A stretch of 64,000 bases of DNA, taken from Bacteroidales bacterium (GTDB lineage Bacteria > Bacteroidota > Bacteroidia > Bacteroidales > UBA932). The stretch lies in NCBI GenBank assembly GCA_020026355.1, contig JAHHQP010000006.1, positions 1 to 64,000 of the forward strand, given 5' to 3'. Both the position numbers and the translations under genes were made by a program. A model generated the notes under the pieces. That model saw nothing but the letters and a program-made list of their open reading frames with translations. It was not told where the DNA came from and ran no database searches. Shown here one piece after another: positions 34,790 to 44,002 of the stretch; position 1 is the stretch's first letter; each line of letters begins with the position of its first letter.

Positions 34790-35755
34790 ATGATGCCAAG
34801 TTTCAAAAAGTACATTTTCAACAAGGAAACTCTGTCTTATGAGGTTTCCCGGCCAGCCGTGTCTTCACGGATGGTCCATTGTCTGCTGCTGTTTCTGCTC
34901 ACGATCGGCTTGGCGGTCTTCTATCTGTGGATCTACACTTCCGTGCTGGAGAAGGATACGCCCAAGACGACGCTTCTGAAGAAGGAGAATGCTACGTGGG
35001 TTTCCGAAATAGAGATGATGAACGAGCGCATCGACCGGTATGCCGATGTCCTGTCGCAGGTCCAGATGAGGGATGATCACATCTACCGCTCCGTATTCGG
35101 CATGAATGAGATTCCTGCCTCCGTCCGGAACGCCGGTTTCGGAGGAGTGAACCGTTATGCACAGTATGATCGTCTGGGTAAAGGCGGTCTGCTGAAACAG
35201 ACTGTGGAGCGTCTGGATGTCCTGCTGAAGAAGAGCTATGTCCAGAACAAATCCTTCGATGAGGTCGCTCTGCTGTCCAAACGTGCCGGTGACATGGCAC
35301 TTTGCATTCCGGCCATCTCGCCGGTGAATCCGGATGTGCCCGATTACAGGATCTCCAGCTATTTCGGTACCCGTATGGATCCGATCACCGGTGTGTCGAG
35401 AAGCCATCGGGGCATGGATTTCGCCATGAAGGCTGGGCATCCCATCTATGCGACCGGAGACGGTGTCGTAATGGAAGTTCGGCATGAATTCTATGGTTAC
35501 GGAAATTCCGTCATCATTGACCATGGCTTCGGCTACAAGTCACGTTATGCTCATCTCGACTCGATCGGAGTGACGGAAGGTATGAAGGTCACCAGAGGCC
35601 AGTGCATCGCGGCTTCCGGAAACTCAGGCCGTTCCACCGGACCTCACCTTCATTACGAGGTCATCTACAGGGACAGGCAGATCAATCCTTTGAACTATAT
35701 GGACCTGAAGATTACGGCAGAAGAATATCAGAGGATGCTTAAAGACGAGCAGTAA
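34790..35755 (+). CDS. M23-family peptidase with membrane anchor (first of a pair)
   Basis: Predicted peptidoglycan endopeptidase or divisome/elongasome factor. The 321-aa protein has one N-terminal transmembrane helix (about residues 29-51), a coiled-coil-like periplasmic stretch (about 55-170) and a LytM/M23 domain (about 195-300). Zinc ligands are present: HRGMD (about 205-209) and HLHYE (near 286), with RYAHLD between. It overlaps the start of the second M23 gene by 1 nt (TAATG). Both are in a 14-gene run with dnaB and rnf. Confidence 0.88.
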   Translation: MMPSFKKYIFNKETLSYEVSRPAVSSRMVHCLLLFLLTIGLAVFYLWIYTSVLEKDTPKTTLLKKENATWVSEIEMMNERIDRYADVLSQVQMRDDHIYRSVFGMNEIPASVRNAGFGGVNRYAQYDRLGKGGLLKQTVERLDVLLKKSYVQNKSFDEVALLSKRAGDMALCIPAISPVNPDVPDYRISSYFGTRMDPITGVSRSHRGMDFAMKAGHPIYATGDGVVMEVRHEFYGYGNSVIIDHGFGYKSRYAHLDSIGVTEGMKVTRGQCIAASGNSGRSTGPHLHYEVIYRDRQINPLNYMDLKITAEEYQRMLKDEQ

Positions 35756-36705
35756 TGAACAGCCAATATGTTTTCGACAAGGATAATTTCGATGTCAGGA
35801 AGCAGAAAACATCATTCTGGCGCAATCTGCGCAAGGTGGTTTTCTTCCTCCTGCTTTCGTTCGTGCTGACGTTGGGCTATTATGTGATCTTTGCGCTTTT
35901 CTTCAGTACGGATTCGGAAAAGCAGCTTCAGGCCGAGAACGCGACCTATGCCAATGAGATGGCTGCTCTCCGGGAAAAGGAGGAGATGCTGGCTGTTGCG
36001 GTGGCGGAACTGCAGGGGAGGGATGAGGCCATTTATTCGCAGATCTTCCATTCTGCCCCACCGGAACTCAGGAAGGATATTCCGGAGTATCAGACACAGC
36101 GTTATGACCGGATGTCTGATCAGGAACTCATTCATTCGTCGGCATCACGGCTGGACGGACTCATGGCTTCCGCTCAAGGTATCGAAGATAATTTCAGGGA
36201 GATCGTCCGTGCTCTTTCGGATCCGGAGCGTAAACATCCACCGATGAATCTGCCGCTGAAGAACGTCTCGTATGCTCAGATCGGCGCTTCTGTCGGAGAA
36301 CGTATCAATCCTTATTATAAGGTAGAAGTCTGGCATGACGGGCTTGACATCATCTCCAATACGGGCGTTCCTGTCTATGCGACGGCTGATGGAAAGGTGA
36401 CAGAGGTGAAACGTTCGGTCCGGGGAACTGGAAATGTCGTGGAAATCACGCATGAGGGCGGCTATGTCACCCGCTTTGAGCATTTAGGCGATATAGAAGT
36501 CCGGAAAGGACGGACGGTGAAGAAGGGGGATCTGATCGGTTTTGTCGGCATGTCCGGACATACCTTTGCTCCTCATCTGCATTATGAACTGCTTCGGGAT
36601 TCGGTGGTTCTTGACCCTATCAATCATTTCTTCGCTTCTGTGGATCCTTCGGAATATCTCGATATGCTTGTGATGTCCACGGCGACCAGGCAGTCGATGG
36701 ATTAA
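35755..36705 (+). CDS. M23-family peptidase with membrane anchor (second of a pair)
   Basis: Paralogue of the preceding gene with the same design over 316 aa: a transmembrane helix (about 28-49), a coiled-coil stretch and a LytM domain (about 180-290). Zinc residues are kept: HDGLD, FEHLG and HLHYEL. The two proteins share little sequence outside the peptidase core. Translational coupling (stop and start overlap by 1 nt) suggests equal amounts, perhaps a heteromeric cell-wall enzyme. The gene starts directly on the previous stop, with no alternative ATG nearby. Confidence 0.88.
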   Translation: MNSQYVFDKDNFDVRKQKTSFWRNLRKVVFFLLLSFVLTLGYYVIFALFFSTDSEKQLQAENATYANEMAALREKEEMLAVAVAELQGRDEAIYSQIFHSAPPELRKDIPEYQTQRYDRMSDQELIHSSASRLDGLMASAQGIEDNFREIVRALSDPERKHPPMNLPLKNVSYAQIGASVGERINPYYKVEVWHDGLDIISNTGVPVYATADGKVTEVKRSVRGTGNVVEITHEGGYVTRFEHLGDIEVRKGRTVKKGDLIGFVGMSGHTFAPHLHYELLRDSVVLDPINHFFASVDPSEYLDMLVMSTATRQSMD

Positions 36706-36715
36706 AGGCTGGCTT

Positions 36716-37033
36716 ATGGAAAAGTTTCTGTATTCAATCGGAGAAGTGGCGGAAATCCTTGGCGAGAACACTTCATTGGTCCGTTTCTGGTCCAACTCAT
36801 TCCCGAAATTCTTCAAACCCCATCGGAATGCGAAGGGGGACCGGAGCTATACCCGTAAAGAGGTGGAAACTTTCAGGCAGATCCATTATCTGGTGAAAGT
36901 GGAAGGCTATACTCTGGAGGGAGCGGCCAAGCAGTTGAAGGAAAATACCAAGGGAGCCTTTCGGAAGGCGAAGGCACTCGAATCGCTGAAAGCCATTCGT
37001 CGTCAGCTTGTGGAAATCAGAAAATCATTATAG
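36716..37033 (+). CDS. MerR-family transcriptional regulator
   Basis: Small DNA-binding protein of 105 aa. Residues 5-75 form a MerR winged helix: YSIGEVAEILGENTSLVRFWSNSFPKFFKP, then RSYTRKEVETFRQIHYLVKVEGYTLEGA. A short basic helix follows and no effector domain is present. Single-domain MerR proteins of this kind are widespread in Bacteroidota with unknown targets. It sits between the M23 peptidases and the Nif3-like gene, 10 nt and 3 nt away respectively, so it belongs to the same transcript and may regulate it. Confidence 0.85.
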   Translation: MEKFLYSIGEVAEILGENTSLVRFWSNSFPKFFKPHRNAKGDRSYTRKEVETFRQIHYLVKVEGYTLEGAAKQLKENTKGAFRKAKALESLKAIRRQLVEIRKSL

Positions 37034-37036
37034 CTC

Positions 37037-37834
37037 ATGCAGCAGGAGAATCATATATATAAAGTAAAGGATGTCGTGCGTGTCCTGGAAGATTTCGCGC
37101 CCCTCGGTATTCAGGAAAAATGGGACAACAGCGGCCTGTGTATCGGATCCGGCGAAGATAAGGTGTCTTCCGTACTGTTCGGCCTGGATTGTACGCCGGA
37201 ACTGGTCGATGAGGCAGTGGCCTGTGGAGCGGACATGATCATCACTCATCATCCGCTGATTTTCGGCGGACTCCGTCAGATTCGTCCGGAGGATCCGGTC
37301 GGGTCGGCGGTCATGAAGGCGATCCGTGCCGGCATTGCGGTCTATGCAGCCCATACGACCGCAGACAAGGTCGTGGAAGGGGTCAGCGGCGCAATGGCCC
37401 GGAAACTCGGGCTGCAGCAGGTTTCCATTCTCGATGAAGAAGCGGACGGACATGGACTGGGAATGGTCGGAGACCTGCCTGAACCGATGGATTGCCGTCT
37501 TTTTCTGGAGAAGGTCAAGGAAGTTTTCCACCTGCAGTCCATGCGTGCATCCAGGCCGCTGGAAGGGAAAGTGTCCAGAGTGGCGCTCTGCGGAGGCTCT
37601 GGAAGTTCGCTCATCCGGAATGCCATGAACAGCGGTGCCCAGGTGTATGTCAGCGGGGATATTTCCTACCATCATTTCTTCACTCCAGCTGATTTCATGA
37701 TTCTGGATATCGGTCATTATGAGAGTGAGATTGAGATAGTTGACATTTTATTTTCCTTGATAAAGAAAAATTTTCCTAACTTTGCAGTTCGCATTACACG
37801 GAATATATATAGTAACCCGATATTTTATTTTTAA
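37037..37834 (+). CDS. Nif3-like dinuclear metal-binding protein
   Basis: Member of the Nif3/YbgI family, which forms hexamers with two metals per subunit; some members are called GTP cyclohydrolase 1 type 2 by similarity, but the reaction is not settled. The 265-aa protein is the short form without the PII-like insertion. Metal ligands are visible: TTHHP-type ITHHPLIFG (near 73), AAHTTAD (near 105) and DIGHYESE (near 235), with GDISYHHFF before it. A promoter for the next gene lies inside its 3' end. Adjacency to a C4 zinc-ribbon coiled-coil gene is a common bacterial arrangement. Confidence 0.9.
   Translation: MQQENHIYKVKDVVRVLEDFAPLGIQEKWDNSGLCIGSGEDKVSSVLFGLDCTPELVDEAVACGADMIITHHPLIFGGLRQIRPEDPVGSAVMKAIRAGIAVYAAHTTADKVVEGVSGAMARKLGLQQVSILDEEADGHGLGMVGDLPEPMDCRLFLEKVKEVFHLQSMRASRPLEGKVSRVALCGGSGSSLIRNAMNSGAQVYVSGDISYHHFFTPADFMILDIGHYESEIEIVDILFSLIKKNFPNFAVRITRNIYSNPIFYF
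37757..37784 (+). promoter_or_regulatory. Internal promoter for the zinc-ribbon gene and dnaB
   Basis: TTG (37757-37759) and TAACTTTG (37777-37784) with a 17-nt spacer, lying within the end of the Nif3-like gene. The spacer is 2 nt shorter than usual. It would allow dnaB-rnf transcription independent of the upstream genes. Confidence 0.45.
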
Positions 37835-37839
37835 GCGAT

Positions 37840-38649
37840 ATGGCTAAAAAGACAAAAAAAATCGAAACGCCGATAGATCAGAGAGAAACATTCGTATCTA
37901 TCCAGAAAAACTTCGCTGATTCAGATCTGTCCGTTGCAGAGAAGCTGAAAACGCTCTATGACCTGCAGCAGGCCGATTCAGACATTGACAGGATTCTCCA
38001 GCTTAGAGGTGAGCTTCCTATGGAAGTCGAGGAACTCGAGGAGGAAATCCAGAACCTTCAGGTCAAATCCGCTCATATCTCAGCTACAGTCGAGAATTGC
38101 AATGCTTCCATCGAAGAGAACAAGCACAACATTGCAGAGTGTGAGGCTCAGATCGAGAAATACAAGGCTCAGATCAACAATATTTCCAACAGCCGTGAGT
38201 TCGATTCCTTGAACAAGGAAATCGAGAACCAGGACCTGCTCAGACAGATCGCTGAAAAGAATATCTATGAGATGAAGGACCGTATCAGCGAGAAGAACCT
38301 CGAGCTTGAGAACATCAAGGAGAAGATTTCCGTGAAGGAAGGTGACCTTTCCGCAAAGAAGGAGGAACTTGCTACGATCGTCGAGTCTACGGCCAAGGAA
38401 GAAAACAAACTCAGAGCAAGAAGGGATGCTTGTGCAGAGAAGATCGATGCCAGGACCATGAGTGCCTATGAGCGCATCAGACAGAGCTGCAACAATCATC
38501 TTGCTGTCGTTTCCGTCTACAACAACGACTCCTGCGGCGGTTGTTTCAACACTATCGCTCCTCAGAGATTGATCGACATCGCTTCCAACAAGAAACTCAT
38601 CATCTGCGAGTATTGCGGAAGAATCCTCGTCAGTCCTGATTTTGAGTAG
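37840..38649 (+). CDS. Coiled-coil protein with C-terminal C4 zinc ribbon
   Basis: The 269-aa protein is a long antiparallel coiled coil (about residues 30-205, Glu/Lys-rich heptads such as ENLELENIKEKIS) followed by a zinc ribbon: CGGCFN near 231 and CEYCGRIL near 256. This is the architecture of the CT398/zf-RING_7 family; the Chlamydia member is reported to bind sigma-54 and tether proteins, and others are linked to Nif3 by gene order. No function is assigned here. It follows the Nif3-like gene by 5 nt. Confidence 0.82.
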   Translation: MAKKTKKIETPIDQRETFVSIQKNFADSDLSVAEKLKTLYDLQQADSDIDRILQLRGELPMEVEELEEEIQNLQVKSAHISATVENCNASIEENKHNIAECEAQIEKYKAQINNISNSREFDSLNKEIENQDLLRQIAEKNIYEMKDRISEKNLELENIKEKISVKEGDLSAKKEELATIVESTAKEENKLRARRDACAEKIDARTMSAYERIRQSCNNHLAVVSVYNNDSCGGCFNTIAPQRLIDIASNKKLIICEYCGRILVSPDFE

Positions 38650-38657
38650 TGGAAGCA

Positions 38658-40157
38658 ATGCCTGATACTCCGAAAAAAAGAACTTACAGAAAAAAAGAAC
38701 AGTCATTGAATCTGGATACGCTTGGGCTTGAGATGGGAAACAAACCGCCTCAAGCTCTTGATGTCGAAGAGGCTGTTCTCGGTGCCTTGCTGGTTGAACC
38801 GAACTGTGTCGATGAAGCGATGGCTGAACTTCAGCCGAACTGCTTCTATAGCGAAAAGCACAGGATGGTCTTTGAGGCCATGCGTCTTCTGGTCAATGAA
38901 CATGTCGCCCTGGACTTGCTTTCCGTTTCCCAGAAACTGTCCTCCCTCGGCAACCTCGAGGCAGTAGGAGGTGCTGTCTTCCTGGCAGACCTTTCCCAGA
39001 AGATCGGAGCTGCCGCCCATATCGAATATGACATCAGGATTCTCAAGCAGAAGTGCATCCAGCGTGAGCTCATCACGGCATCTTACCAGATCCTGAAGTC
39101 CTCCTATGATGATTCGGTCAATGTCGATGATCTTATCGACATGTCGCAGACGAAGATTTTCGCCGCCATCCAGAACAATGTGAAGAACGATGTGCAGGAA
39201 ATCGGCAAGGTGGTCAATGAAGCCTTGATCGATATCCAGCGCCTGCAGGATTCCACCGGTCTGAGCGGTGTGCCGTCCGGCTTCATGACTCTGGACAAGA
39301 TCACGCTCGGCTGGCAACCTTCGGACCTGATCATCATCGCGGCCCGTCCGTCTGTCGGTAAGACGGCCTTTGTCCTGAACGTCGCCAGAAATGCTGCGGT
39401 CGATTTCAACATGCCGGTCGCTTTCTTTTCACTGGAGATGCCGGCCATCCAGCTGGCCAAGCGAATGATGACGACGGAGACGCGCCTTAGTGCCGACAAG
39501 ATCAAGGGTGGAGAGAAGCTGGAACCTTATGAGTGGGAACAGCTGGAGGTCCAGCTGAAGAACCTGATCAAGGCTCCGCTCTATATCGATGACACTCCGT
39601 CTCTTCCAGTGATGGAGTTCCGTTCCAAGGTGAAGAAACTGGTGAAGCAGAAAGGTGTCCGCCTCATCATTGTCGACTACCTTCAGCTGATGCAGGGACC
39701 TGCGGAACTTCGCGGTATGCGTGAGCAGGAGGTGGCGGCCATTTCCAGAACCTTGAAGGCGACAGCCAAGGAGATGAACGTGCCGATCATCGCGCTTTCA
39801 CAGCTTTCCCGTCAATCTGAACAGCGTACGGGCAGCAATAAGCGACCGCAGCTGAGTGACCTTAGGGAGTCCGGTTCCATCGAGCAGGATGCCGATATGG
39901 TCATCTTTATCCACCGTTATGATTACCAGGGACTTTCCGAGGATCCTGAGGATGAGGGAAGAACCCAGATCATCATTGCCAAGCATCGTAACGGTGCCAT
40001 TGCGGACATTGATATGAAGTTCATCGCCAGCGAGGTACGTTTCGTCGATCAGTACGAGAGCTTGTCGTCCCAGGCGAATACCTACAATTCCGCCATGAAC
40101 GATGATGTTCCTTTCGGTCCAGGCGGTGACGAATTTTCCACCAACGATTTTCAATGA
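38658..40157 (+). CDS. dnaB: Replicative DNA helicase
   Basis: Hexameric 5'-3' helicase at the replication fork. The ATG at 38658 gives 499 aa; a GTG at 38649 overlapping the previous stop would add three residues. The N-terminal DnaB domain (about 30-135, PPQALDVEEAVLGALL) is followed by the RecA-like motor: Walker A RPSVGKTAF near 230, Walker B RLIIVDYLQLM near 337, and QLSRQSEQR-type and DLRESGSIEQDADMV motifs near 380-415. No intein is present. It lies in the 14-gene run, between the zinc-ribbon gene and a DUF3108 gene. Confidence 0.95.
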   Translation: MPDTPKKRTYRKKEQSLNLDTLGLEMGNKPPQALDVEEAVLGALLVEPNCVDEAMAELQPNCFYSEKHRMVFEAMRLLVNEHVALDLLSVSQKLSSLGNLEAVGGAVFLADLSQKIGAAAHIEYDIRILKQKCIQRELITASYQILKSSYDDSVNVDDLIDMSQTKIFAAIQNNVKNDVQEIGKVVNEALIDIQRLQDSTGLSGVPSGFMTLDKITLGWQPSDLIIIAARPSVGKTAFVLNVARNAAVDFNMPVAFFSLEMPAIQLAKRMMTTETRLSADKIKGGEKLEPYEWEQLEVQLKNLIKAPLYIDDTPSLPVMEFRSKVKKLVKQKGVRLIIVDYLQLMQGPAELRGMREQEVAAISRTLKATAKEMNVPIIALSQLSRQSEQRTGSNKRPQLSDLRESGSIEQDADMVIFIHRYDYQGLSEDPEDEGRTQIIIAKHRNGAIADIDMKFIASEVRFVDQYESLSSQANTYNSAMNDDVPFGPGGDEFSTNDFQ

Positions 40158-41020
40158 CAGGACGTATGCTGAAATTTCTTCTGTCACTGCTTTTCATGGC
40201 GGCGCCGCTTCTTGCTTCTGCACAGACGGAACATCCGTCTCGGGCAAGGATACCGGTCCGGACGCTTGATGAGAAGGAATTGGCATATCAGGCCGGTGAA
40301 CATCTCAAATACCGGATGCATTACAGATGGGGACTGATCGACTCTAATATCGGTCATGCGGAAGTCCAGCTGGATACCGCCCGTGTCGACGGTAAGCGGT
40401 GCTTTCATTGTACGGTCAGCGGAAGAACCACCAGGCTGTATGATCTGGTTTTCCAGGTCCGTGAGAATTTCCAGTCCTGGTTCACTTGTGACGGCCTTCG
40501 GCCGATGAAGTTCCTCCGGGATAGCCATGAAGGACCATATGTGTCCCGAAACCGGTATTCTTATCGCTGGGATGCTGAGGTACCGGTCATCGATGCGGAT
40601 ATCTTCACGACAGGTGGAGGCTCCGTGACCAAGGCCATTCCGCTGGATGACTGCACTTTCGATCTCCCGGCGCTGTTCTTCTTCGCGCGGAACATGGATT
40701 TCGGCCGCGTCGTCCCGGGGAAGAAGCATCCGATGACCTTCGTGGTCGATGATGACGTCTATGACGTCCATTTCATTCTTTATGGTCCTGAGACGATCAA
40801 GGTGAACGGCCTTGGAAAGATACGTACCTTGAAGTTCGGGGCGAAACTGATTGCCGGCGAAGTCTTCACCGGGGAAGAAGACATGCTGGTCTGGATCTCG
40901 GATGACGAGAACCGCATCCCCGTTTATTTCGAGGCGCCTATCCTGGTAGGAACGGCCTCCGGTTGGCTTACGGATTGGTCCGGTCTGAAGCACGAGTTCA
41001 GCTCCCGGGTCAGCAAATGA
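40154..41020 (+). CDS. DUF3108-like exported protein
   Basis: Exported protein of 288 aa. An N-terminal signal (hydrophobic to about residue 20, ending LLASAQ) points to the periplasm. The mature part matches DUF3108: GEHLKYRMHYRWGLIDSNIGHAEVQL at about 45-70, VQFREN-like FQVRENFQSW near 97, and a C-terminal strand pair with WISDDENRIPVYFEAPI near 253. The fold is likely a beta barrel or sheet; function is unknown. The start overlaps the dnaB stop (ATGA), and the stop overlaps the rseC start in the same way. Confidence 0.75.
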   Translation: MTGRMLKFLLSLLFMAAPLLASAQTEHPSRARIPVRTLDEKELAYQAGEHLKYRMHYRWGLIDSNIGHAEVQLDTARVDGKRCFHCTVSGRTTRLYDLVFQVRENFQSWFTCDGLRPMKFLRDSHEGPYVSRNRYSYRWDAEVPVIDADIFTTGGGSVTKAIPLDDCTFDLPALFFFARNMDFGRVVPGKKHPMTFVVDDDVYDVHFILYGPETIKVNGLGKIRTLKFGAKLIAGEVFTGEEDMLVWISDDENRIPVYFEAPILVGTASGWLTDWSGLKHEFSSRVSK

Positions 41021-41451
41021 AAATTTTTATGGCTAGAAAAGATGAGATTTCACATCTTGGTGAAATCATTGCGATCGATCCGTCTTTCACGACGGTTAAG
41101 ATTCTGGTGACCTCTGCCTGTCAGGCCTGCCATGCCAAGGCGATGTGCGGGATGGCCGACCAGCAGGACAAGATCATCATGGTTCCGACAGATCCCTATG
41201 CAGAGTATGCCGTGGGGGATGAAGTCAGGGTGCTTACCAAGAAATCCATGGGCCTGAAGGCGGTATGGATTTCTTACGTCATTCCTTTGATCATTTTAAT
41301 GATTTTAATACTATCTTTGTCAGTACTGATAGGGAATGAATTGATGCGCGGTCTTGTTGCGATAGGAGGGGTCGCGCTGTATTATGGCTTGATATATATC
41401 TTCAGGGAAAAATTATCTAACGAATTCTCCTTCTACATAAAGGAGAAATAA
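41017..41451 (+). CDS. rseC: RseC/SoxR-reducing-system family protein
   Basis: Inner-membrane protein often encoded with rnf. From the ATG at 41017 (overlapping the previous stop as ATGA) it has 144 aa; an ATG at 41029 is an alternative. The N-terminal cytoplasmic part contains the cysteine cluster CQACHAKAMCG (about 36-46), which may hold a metal centre. Two transmembrane helices follow at about 83-104 and 109-130. In E. coli RseC acts with Rnf in reducing SoxR and in controlling sigma-E. It directly precedes rnfB by 25 nt. Confidence 0.85.
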   Translation: MKIFMARKDEISHLGEIIAIDPSFTTVKILVTSACQACHAKAMCGMADQQDKIIMVPTDPYAEYAVGDEVRVLTKKSMGLKAVWISYVIPLIILMILILSLSVLIGNELMRGLVAIGGVALYYGLIYIFREKLSNEFSFYIKEK

Positions 41452-41476
41452 TTAACTTACTTTAAATCATTTTAAG

Positions 41477-42610
41477 ATGACTCAAACAATTATCTGGACT
41501 ATTGCGATAATTACAGGTCTCGGTATTATCTTAGCAGTAGTTCTTTACCTTGTCGCAAAGAAGTTCAAGGTCGAGGAAGACCCTAGAATCGACGAGGTGG
41601 AGAAGGTTATGCCTGGTGCTAACTGCGGAGGTTGTGGCTTTGCCGGTTGTCGTGCATTCGCACAGTCGTGCGTGGAAGCACCTAACCTTGACAACAACTA
41701 CTGCCCTGTAGGAGGTAATGAGGTGATGAAGAAGGTTGCGGCTGTCCTCGGGATGGAAGTCAAGGAAAAGACTCCTATGGTAGCGGTCGTGAGATGTAAC
41801 GGTACGTGTGCCAACCGTCCCAAGACCAATGAGTACGGTGGTTACCAGTCTTGCCGTGTGAAAGCCCAGCTCTATACCGGTGATACCGGTTGTGCTTATG
41901 GCTGTCTCGGTTGCGGAGACTGTGTGTCCGTCTGTCAGTTCGGAGCGCTCTCCATGGATCCTGAAACCGGACTTCCGGTTGTGGATGAGGAGAAATGTAC
42001 GGCCTGCGGCGCCTGTGTCAAGGCATGTCCTCACAATATCATTGAACTGAGAAATAAAGGCAGAAGGAACATGAGAGTCTATGTTTCCTGTGTCAATCAC
42101 GATAAGGGCGGCGTAGCGAAGAAGGCCTGCAAGGCGGCATGTATCGGCTGCGGTCTCTGCGCGAAGACTTGTCCGTTCGGCGCGATCACGGTCGAGAACA
42201 ATGTGGCTTACATCGACTATGAGAAGTGCAGGATGTGCAAGAAGTGTGTTGCAGTCTGCCCGACAGGCGCTATTCACGCGGTCAATTTCCCTGTTCCGAA
42301 AGTCGCTCCGGAAAAACCTGCAGCTGAGAAGCCGGCTGTCGAGAAACCAGTAGCTGAGAAGCCGGCCGCTCCGGCAGCAGCTCCGAAAGCTCCGGTGATC
42401 GATGCCGCCATGGAAGCGAAACTTGCCGCCATGGATCCGGAAAAGGCAGAGAAAGTAAGGAAAGCCTTGCTCGCGAAGGCTGCAAAGGCCGCAGAGGCAG
42501 ATAAACCGTCTGCCGCTCCTGCAAAGGAGGAGACTCCGGAAGCAGCGAAGCCGGCTGAGGAAAAGAAAGTGGAACCAGCCGCTCCGGCAGCTGAAACAAA
42601 GAAGGAGTAG
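41477..42610 (+). CDS. rnfB: Rnf complex subunit B, with extended tail
   Basis: Iron-sulfur subunit that takes electrons from ferredoxin. Of 377 aa, residues 1-27 are a membrane anchor. The domain with CGGCGFAGC (about 50-58) holds one 4Fe-4S cluster, and residues about 135-270 have several ferredoxin-type clusters (CLGCGDCVSVC, CTACGACVKACP, CIGCGLCAKTCP, CRMCKKCVAVCP). Residues about 275-377 are a tail of Ala, Pro, Lys and Glu (repeats such as AEKPAVEKPVAEK), probably flexible. Start is 25 nt after rseC. First gene of rnfBCDGEA. Confidence 0.95.
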   Translation: MTQTIIWTIAIITGLGIILAVVLYLVAKKFKVEEDPRIDEVEKVMPGANCGGCGFAGCRAFAQSCVEAPNLDNNYCPVGGNEVMKKVAAVLGMEVKEKTPMVAVVRCNGTCANRPKTNEYGGYQSCRVKAQLYTGDTGCAYGCLGCGDCVSVCQFGALSMDPETGLPVVDEEKCTACGACVKACPHNIIELRNKGRRNMRVYVSCVNHDKGGVAKKACKAACIGCGLCAKTCPFGAITVENNVAYIDYEKCRMCKKCVAVCPTGAIHAVNFPVPKVAPEKPAAEKPAVEKPVAEKPAAPAAAPKAPVIDAAMEAKLAAMDPEKAEKVRKALLAKAAKAAEADKPSAAPAKEETPEAAKPAEEKKVEPAAPAAETKKE

Positions 42611-42614
42611 CCTT

Positions 42615-43979
42615 ATGATGAAGACATTCTCAATCGGCGGTGTACATCCCGCTGACAGTAAGATTTCAAAAGATTGCGCGATAGAGGTACTTCCTCTTCC
42701 GAAAACCGTATATATTTCAATGGCCCAGCACCTCGGTGCTCCGGCAACTCCGATCGTCGCGGCAGGAGACAAGGTCAAGGTCGGCCAGGTGATCGCAGAA
42801 CCGGCAGGCTTCATCTCCGCCTTCGTGCATTCCTCCGTTTCCGGAACCGTCAGGAAGATCGCTCCTCGCAAGGACCTCGCCGGTCGTGAGGTGATGCATA
42901 TCGAGATCGAAGTGGAAGGTGATGAGTGGATGGAAGGCATTGACCTTTCAGATACCCTCGTCACTGCCATACCTGAAGACAACAAGGCCATTCTGGACAA
43001 GATCAAGGCCAATGGAGTCGTGGGTCTGGGTGGTGCTACCTTCCCGACGCATGTGAAACTCTGTCCGCCTCCGGGAAAGAAGGCAGACTGCCTCATTCTC
43101 AACGGTGCGGAATGTGAGCCTTATCTGACCTCCGATTACCGGATCATGCTCGAGAGAAGCAAGGAAATCATCATCGGTGCCGCTATCATGAAGCAGGTGC
43201 TCGGCGGATGCCCGGCCGTGATCGGTATCGAGGAGAACAAACCTGAGGCTATCAGGAAGATGAATGAAGCCCTCGCCGAACTGCAGGCCGGCTGCAAAGG
43301 CTATGACGGCATCACGGTCCAGGTCCTCAAGAAGAAATATCCGCAGGGCGGTGAGAAACAGCTCATCGATGCTGTGATGAAACGTCAGGTGAAGTCCATG
43401 GGACTTCCGATCGATGTCGGTGCCGTCGTACAGAACGTAGCGACCTCCCTGGCTGTCTATGAAGCTGTACAGAAGAACAAACCGCTCATCACCAACGTGC
43501 TGACCGTTACCGGCAACACGCTTCCGGTCGATAAGCAGCACAACTACCTGTTCCGTATCGGTATTCCGCTTTCCTACATCGCGGAAGTGGCCGGTGGAGT
43601 TCCGGAAGATGCCGCCAAGATCATCAGCGGCGGTCCTATGATGGGCAAGGCCATCGCGAACCTCGATGCGACTACCGTGAAAGGTTCTTCTTCTCTGCTC
43701 TATTTCACCAGAGAGAAGACCGAGAGAGGCGTCGAGTCTGCCTGCATCCGTTGCGGCAAGTGTTCAGAAGCCTGTCCGATGGGACTGGAACCGTTCCTGC
43801 TCCAGAAATATGCCCGCAACGGCATGTTCGATGAACTGGAAGAGAACGCAGTGCAGGATTGTATCGAGTGCGGATGCTGCTTGTATTCATGTCCGGCGAA
43901 CATTCCGCTTCTGGACATCATCCGTATCGCGAAAGGTGATGTGATCAAGATCATCCGTTCACGTGCGCCTAGAAAATAA
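42615..43979 (+). CDS. rnfC: Rnf complex subunit C
   Basis: Peripheral subunit that binds NAD(H) and FMN and passes electrons between NADH and the ferredoxin-linked Rnf chain. The 454-aa protein has the SLBB/biotin-like N-terminal region (residues about 30-100), the Nuo51-like GVVGLGGATFPTHVKL (near 135) and NGAECEPYLTSD (near 162). Two 4Fe-4S clusters follow: CIRCGKCSEACP (near 378) and CIECGCCLYSCP (near 416). The chain stops soon after, without the long Ala-rich tail of proteobacterial RnfC. It starts 4 nt after rnfB (ATG ATG). Confidence 0.95.
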   Translation: MMKTFSIGGVHPADSKISKDCAIEVLPLPKTVYISMAQHLGAPATPIVAAGDKVKVGQVIAEPAGFISAFVHSSVSGTVRKIAPRKDLAGREVMHIEIEVEGDEWMEGIDLSDTLVTAIPEDNKAILDKIKANGVVGLGGATFPTHVKLCPPPGKKADCLILNGAECEPYLTSDYRIMLERSKEIIIGAAIMKQVLGGCPAVIGIEENKPEAIRKMNEALAELQAGCKGYDGITVQVLKKKYPQGGEKQLIDAVMKRQVKSMGLPIDVGAVVQNVATSLAVYEAVQKNKPLITNVLTVTGNTLPVDKQHNYLFRIGIPLSYIAEVAGGVPEDAAKIISGGPMMGKAIANLDATTVKGSSSLLYFTREKTERGVESACIRCGKCSEACPMGLEPFLLQKYARNGMFDELEENAVQDCIECGCCLYSCPANIPLLDIIRIAKGDVIKIIRSRAPRK

Positions 43980-44002
43980 TCAATTGAAAAAAGTTAAAAG
44001 AA

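Noticed and set aside
41531..43102. Minus-strand open frame of 523 codons
   Set aside because: Antisense to rnfB and rnfC, whose motifs are unambiguous; the Ser/Arg/His/Cys-rich translation has no recognisable domain.
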